Shown piece by piece: positions 5,084-6,667 of a stretch of DNA of 6,667 bases. The notes beneath the pieces were generated by a model. That model had not been told where the DNA came from. It was given only the letters and a program-made list of their open reading frames with translations, and searched no databases. How positions within the stretch are numbered: the first letter of the stretch is position 1; each line of letters begins with the position of its first letter. Both the position numbers and the translations under genes were made by a program. The stretch is from Clostridia bacterium (GTDB lineage: Bacteria > Bacillota_A > Clostridia > UMGS1810), in NCBI GenBank assembly GCA_017437345.1, contig JAFSBJ010000189.1:1-6667 (forward strand), in the 5' to 3' direction.

Positions 5084-6667
5084 ATGAAAAAATTAATGCT
5101 TGGAAATGCAGCTGTTGCCCGCGGAGCATATGAAGCGGGTGTCAGAGTTTGTTCATCTTATCCCGGCACACCAAGTACCGAGATAACAGAGGTTATGGCA
5201 AAAATGTATGACGATGTATACACCGAATGGGCGTCAAATGAAAAGGTTGCCTGTGAGGTTGCTATCGGTGCTGCTTTTGGTGGTGCAAGAAGTATGACAT
5301 GTATGAAGCATGTTGGTCTCAATGTTGCTGCTGACCCTCTCTATACCGCATCCTACACAGGAGTTAATGCAGGTCTTGTTGCAGTTGTTGCTGATGACCC
5401 GGGCCTTCATTCATCACAGAATGAACAGGACACGAGAAATCATGGCAGAGCTTCAAAGATTCCTGTTGTTGAACCGTCAGACAGTAATGAATGTAAAGAA
5501 TTTATGAGAATGGCATATGACCTAAGTGAAAAATTTGACACTCCTGTCATTCTCCGTCTCACAACACGCGTTGCTCATTCTCAGAGTCTTGTTGAAATTG
5601 GAGATAGGGAAGAAAAAGAATTAAGAGATGTTGAAAAGAATCCCGGTAAATATGTTATGATGCCTGCTATGGCTAAAAAAAGACACGAATATGTTGAAAA
5701 ACGCCTTGCTGATATATCTGAATATGGCTATGATTGCCCCTTTAATAAAATGGAAATAAATGACACAAAAATTGGTGTTATAACATGCGGCATATCCTAT
5801 CAGTATGCAAAAGAAGCTCTTCCTGATGCAAGCTTTTTAAAGCTCGGCATCACATACCCCATAAGCGAAAAGCTTGTTAAAGAATTTGCATCAAAAGTTG
5901 AAAAAATCTATGTTATAGAAGAGCTTGATCCATTTATTGAAGATTTTTGCAAGAGCATAGGTGTTGAGGTTGTCGGTAAGGAAATCTTCACTCTCCTTGG
6001 CGAATATAATCCTCAGATGATTAAAAAAGCAATCCTTGGAGTGGATGCACCCGAATGTGCAAAGGTGGATGAAAGTATACCTGTTCGTCCTCCTGTTATG
6101 TGTCCCGGTTGCCCCCATAGAGGAATGTACTATGTTCTTAAAAAACTCGGTCTCACCGTTTGCGGTGACATAGGCTGTTATACCCTTGGCGCTCTGCCCC
6201 CTCTTGGTAGTGTGGATTATTGCGTATGTATGGGTGCCGGAATCGGAATGGCCCATGGTATGGAAAAAGCCCGCGGAAAAGATTTCACCAAAAAGCTTGT
6301 TGCAGTTATTGGTGATTCAACCTTTATCCACTCCGGTATAACAGGTATGATAGATGTTGTTTATAATAAAGGTATTTCCACCATCATCATTCTTGATAAT
6401 TCCATAACAGGTATGACAGGTCATCAGCAGAACCCCACAACAGGCTTCACAATAAAAGGAGAACCAACTAAAAATGTTGATCTTGTAAAGCTTGCCAATG
6501 CTGTTGGAATAGAAAGAGTTACTGTGGCTGATCCTTTTGACCTTGATAATTTTGAAAAGATTGTTAAAGAAGAAATCTCCACAGATGAACCCTCTGTAAT
6601 TATCTCACAGCGCCCCTGCGCACTCCTTAAAACAGTTAACTATGGAGCTCCCTGCGTTATTGATACC
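5084..6667 (+). CDS. iorA: Indolepyruvate:ferredoxin oxidoreductase, alpha subunit (IorA), partial at 3' end
   Basis: Catalytic subunit of the anaerobic enzyme that oxidises aryl-pyruvates from aromatic amino acids, with CoA, to acyl-CoA and CO2 while reducing ferredoxin. The 528 visible codons run off the window without a stop. The motifs are diagnostic. The N-terminal pyrimidine-binding domain has YPGTPSTE (26-33), EWASNEK (Glu53 the likely cofactor-activating residue), MKHVGLNVAADPL and SSQNEQD. A middle domain follows. Then comes the thiamine-pyrophosphate domain with CPGCPHRG (340-347), GDIGCYTLG and GDSTFIHSG (from Gly410) through DNSITGMTGHQQNP. IorA proteins normally end in a ferredoxin domain with two 4Fe-4S clusters; the sequence stops just before it should begin. 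AAGGA (5071-5075), eight bases upstream, supports the ATG at 5084. It has its own promoter. iorB, the small partner subunit, is expected downstream. The context of three aminopeptidases fits amino-acid fermentation. Confidence 0.95.
   Translation, partial: MKKLMLGNAAVARGAYEAGVRVCSSYPGTPSTEITEVMAKMYDDVYTEWASNEKVACEVAIGAAFGGARSMTCMKHVGLNVAADPLYTASYTGVNAGLVAVVADDPGLHSSQNEQDTRNHGRASKIPVVEPSDSNECKEFMRMAYDLSEKFDTPVILRLTTRVAHSQSLVEIGDREEKELRDVEKNPGKYVMMPAMAKKRHEYVEKRLADISEYGYDCPFNKMEINDTKIGVITCGISYQYAKEALPDASFLKLGITYPISEKLVKEFASKVEKIYVIEELDPFIEDFCKSIGVEVVGKEIFTLLGEYNPQMIKKAILGVDAPECAKVDESIPVRPPVMCPGCPHRGMYYVLKKLGLTVCGDIGCYTLGALPPLGSVDYCVCMGAGIGMAHGMEKARGKDFTKKLVAVIGDSTFIHSGITGMIDVVYNKGISTIIILDNSITGMTGHQQNPTTGFTIKGEPTKNVDLVKLANAVGIERVTVADPFDLDNFEKIVKEEISTDEPSVIISQRPCALLKTVNYGAPCVIDT

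Noticed and set aside
5891..6256. 121-codon open frame on the minus strand
   Set aside because: It is antisense to the IorA middle and thiamine-binding regions and resembles no family I recognise.

Overview
The window looks like chromosomal DNA from an anaerobic Clostridia-type Firmicute, possibly a gut lineage. It is moderately AT-rich. It has strong AGGAGG-like ribosome binding sites, a DUF1292 (YrzB-type) protein found mainly in Firmicutes, a 6S-type RNA, and the oxygen-sensitive amino-acid fermentation enzyme IorA. Genus-level assignment is not possible from reading alone. Every protein gene is on the + strand and coding is dense. I see no mobile element, CRISPR array, tRNA or rRNA.

Layout: (1) 7-282, a small acidic DUF1292 protein. 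(2) 283-557, intergenic. It holds a structured RNA that I read as 6S RNA (about 312-490), with a perfect 8-bp inverted repeat before it and an intrinsic terminator after it (501-529). (3) 558-1955, murD, the peptidoglycan precursor ligase, probably starting at TTG. (4) 1975-5036, three consecutive, mutually homologous M42 metallo-aminopeptidase genes. They are packed very tightly: a 19-bp gap after murD, then a 10-bp overlap, then a directly abutting stop and start. (5) 5084 to the window edge, iorA, the alpha subunit of indolepyruvate:ferredoxin oxidoreductase. It is cut at 528 codons, before its expected C-terminal ferredoxin domain, and has a recognisable promoter of its own across the end of the third M42 gene.

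How it may work together (inference): the three M42 enzymes would trim peptides to free amino acids in the cytoplasm. After transamination, IorA with IorB (expected just downstream, outside the window) would oxidise aryl-pyruvates to acyl-CoA and reduced ferredoxin. That gives a peptide-to-energy module downstream of a cell-wall gene. The M42 triplet may be co-transcribed with murD, since no promoter or terminator is evident at the junction.

Most of the window is recognisable, conserved biology. The points most worth a second look are the mixed-subtype M42 triplet (all active-site residues kept, the third copy altered in its interrupting domain), the competing base-pairings in the 6S-like RNA, and the inverted repeat just upstream of that RNA.
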